Assembly: GCA_050732575.1 (NCBI GenBank)
Contig: JBOHRF010000298.1
Span: forward strand, 1 to 6,366
DNA length: 6,366 bases
Source: JBBDWZ01 sp050732575
GTDB taxonomy: Bacteria > Gemmatimonadota > Gemmatimonadetes > Longimicrobiales > RSA9
Reading direction: 5' to 3'
Both the position numbers and the translations under genes were made by a program. Below are positions 5,194 through 6,366 of this stretch, in pieces; positions within the stretch are counted from its first letter, which is position 1; each line of letters begins with the position of its first letter. A model generated the notes under the pieces. It had not been told where the DNA came from. It saw nothing but the letters and a program-made list of their open reading frames with translations, and searched no databases.

Positions 5194-6366
5194 TACGAGT
5201 GTAGCTGCGCACCGAGGGTCCGAAGGTAAACTGCGACAGGAGTAGCGAGCAAAAAGAGCGCACCGGCAGTCCGACAGGTATGATGAACCAGTTCCTGACA
5301 AGAACGGACATCAACCTGGAGAGCGTACCGGTGCGCGTGACGACGTTGCTGAATCGGATGATCGGTTTGCCCGGTCTTTGGGTCAAGGGGTGTTGCTTCG
5401 AAGGTGAGACGCTGGTCGTCCAGATTGGCAGACGATTTCGGCTGCTCAGTTGTCCGGAGTGCGGCACGCAGGTGAGCGGGCGATTCGAAGAGCATGAGCG
5501 TCGGTGGCGTCACGTCGCGATCTGGGGGCGCACGACGTGGCTGGAAGGTGCGATTCGAAGGCTGCGCTGTCCGCAGTGCAAAGCGGTGCGTACGGAAGCG
5601 GTTCCCTGGGCCCGTGCGGGCAGCGCCTTTACGCGCGTGTTTGAGGACGTAGTCGGGTTCATGACGCAGCAGCTCAACCACACGGCCGTGGCGAGGTTGA
5701 GTGACATCTCCTGGCTCACCGTGGGAAGTATCGCGCGGCGTCTGGTGGCCGAGCACCTGGACGAGAGCCGGTTCGAGGGTGTACGCCGGATCGGTGTGGA
5801 TGAAATCAGCTATCGTCGTCATCACAAGTACCTGACGGTCGTGGTTGACCATGATCGAGAGCGTGTGATCTGGGTGGGCGAGGGCAAATCGGCGGAAGCG
5901 CTGGGCGCCTTCTTCCACGCGTTCGGGAGTGAACGGGCACGCCAACTCGAGCTGGTCAGTGTGGACCTCTCGCCCGCCTACCTGCTCGCGATTCGGACTT
6001 GGGCGCCGCAAGCCAGGATCGTGAATGATCGCTTTCATGTGGCACGGCTGAGTAACGACGCCCTGGATGAAGTCCGGCGGCAGCAGATGGCCCGACTTCC
6101 CGTGCGCGAACGAGCCGGCCTGAAAGGCAGCCGCTGGGCGCTCTTGAAACGTCCGACGCACCTGACCCCCATCGAAGGACGGAAGCTGTCCTGGATTGCT
6201 CGCTTCAACGATCCGGTCTATCGAGCGCATCTACTGAAAGAGAGCTTCCTCGATGTGTTCGACTGCGCTAACCGCCAGGAAGCAATGTCCAGAGTCAAAG
6301 ACTGGCTGGGGTGGGCGACACGATCGCGGCTGAAACCGTTCGTTCGCCTGGCGGCCACCGTTCAGA
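5182..6366 (+). mobile_element. ISL3-family insertion sequence (left part; right end outside the window)
   Basis: The left boundary is set at about 5182, because the quinoprotein reads true to family up to PVEER (codon ending 5181) and then diverges. The first element bases, GGGTTCTCC, fit the GG-starting termini of the ISL3 family. The exact boundary may be off by a few bases. The bases from here to the transposase start at 5280 are a short leader without a gene. The right inverted repeat and the 8-bp target duplication usual for ISL3 elements lie outside the window and cannot be checked. The element is inserted in the same orientation as the interrupted gene. Inside it, GCGCACCGG (5258-5266) and CCGGTGCGC (5328-5336) are inverted copies flanking the transposase start. 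Confidence 0.8.
5280..6366 (+). CDS. ISL3-family DDE transposase (3' partial)
   Basis: 362 complete codons are visible with no stop; the C-terminus is outside the window, and family members are usually a little over 400 residues. Domains in order: an N-terminal zinc-binding region with CPECG (Cys58, Cys61) and CPQCK (Cys97, Cys100); a helix-turn-helix around residues 130-160 (QQLNHTAVARLSDISWLTVG); and the ISL3 DDE catalytic domain with IGVDE (Asp174), VSVDLSPAY (Asp229), NDRFHV, and LKESF (Glu321). The three acidic residues are in their expected family context, so the visible part looks intact. It would catalyse cut-and-paste-type movement of the element. Two ATG codons stand in tandem at 5280 and 5283; no strong Shine-Dalgarno precedes them (CAGG only), and an in-frame TAG at 5202-5204 limits upstream starts. 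A long antisense frame over it is an overlap artefact. Confidence 0.93.
   Translation, partial: MMNQFLTRTDINLESVPVRVTTLLNRMIGLPGLWVKGCCFEGETLVVQIGRRFRLLSCPECGTQVSGRFEEHERRWRHVAIWGRTTWLEGAIRRLRCPQCKAVRTEAVPWARAGSAFTRVFEDVVGFMTQQLNHTAVARLSDISWLTVGSIARRLVAEHLDESRFEGVRRIGVDEISYRRHHKYLTVVVDHDRERVIWVGEGKSAEALGAFFHAFGSERARQLELVSVDLSPAYLLAIRTWAPQARIVNDRFHVARLSNDALDEVRRQQMARLPVRERAGLKGSRWALLKRPTHLTPIEGRKLSWIARFNDPVYRAHLLKESFLDVFDCANRQEAMSRVKDWLGWATRSRLKPFVRLAATVQ

Noticed and set aside
5190..6230. Long 346-codon open frame on the - strand
   Set aside because: It lies opposite the ISL3 transposase, whose zinc finger, HTH and DDE motifs are all in the + frame; the antisense product shows no recognisable motif and results from GC-rich codon structure.

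Overview
The window looks like a chromosomal segment of a GC-rich Gram-negative soil-type bacterium. It carries several lipoprotein or Sec signal peptides, a Tat signal, a quinoprotein dehydrogenase and a TPR-ended protein. The style of these proteins recalls Gemmatimonadota, with Acidobacteriota or a gammaproteobacterial soil group as alternatives. This lineage call is an inference from protein style and was not tested by any search.

Layout, all genes on the + strand: (1) 3-251 is the C-terminal end of a TPR-like protein whose body lies outside the window. (2) Eight bases later, 260-1480 encodes a complete class V (PLP-dependent) aminotransferase-fold enzyme of the isopenicillin-N-epimerase/cysteine-desulfurase-like group, with a Tat signal. 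(3) 1481-1689 is a non-coding stretch with short palindromes and a 10-bp direct repeat. (4) 1690-2334 encodes a probable AraC-like DNA-binding protein whose first codons consist of a CGCAC pentanucleotide tandem repeat. (5) 2449-3105 and 3121-3891 form a tight pair, each with a strong Shine-Dalgarno: an M15-type zinc peptidase lipoprotein and a secreted HEAT-like repeat protein. (6) 3958-5193 is the N-terminal part of a PQQ-dependent glucose-dehydrogenase-type quinoprotein, cut off mid-propeller. (7) From about 5182 to the window end lies an ISL3-family insertion sequence. Its transposase starts at 5280 and runs off the edge.

Base composition changes along the window. In samples of 40 codons I counted 34 G/C third positions in the aminotransferase, 25 in the M15 lipoprotein, 22 in the HEAT-like gene and 27 in the transposase. 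A 20-codon sample of the quinoprotein gave 11. The part after about 1480 therefore looks like accessory or less-adapted DNA next to a more typical host segment, and the insertion sequence fits that view.

No established multi-gene system is visible. The most unusual items are a cytochrome-c-type CxxCH motif inside the quinoprotein propeller, the pentanucleotide repeat at the start of the regulator (possible slippage switch), and the M15 lipoprotein/HEAT pair, both predicted to be exported.
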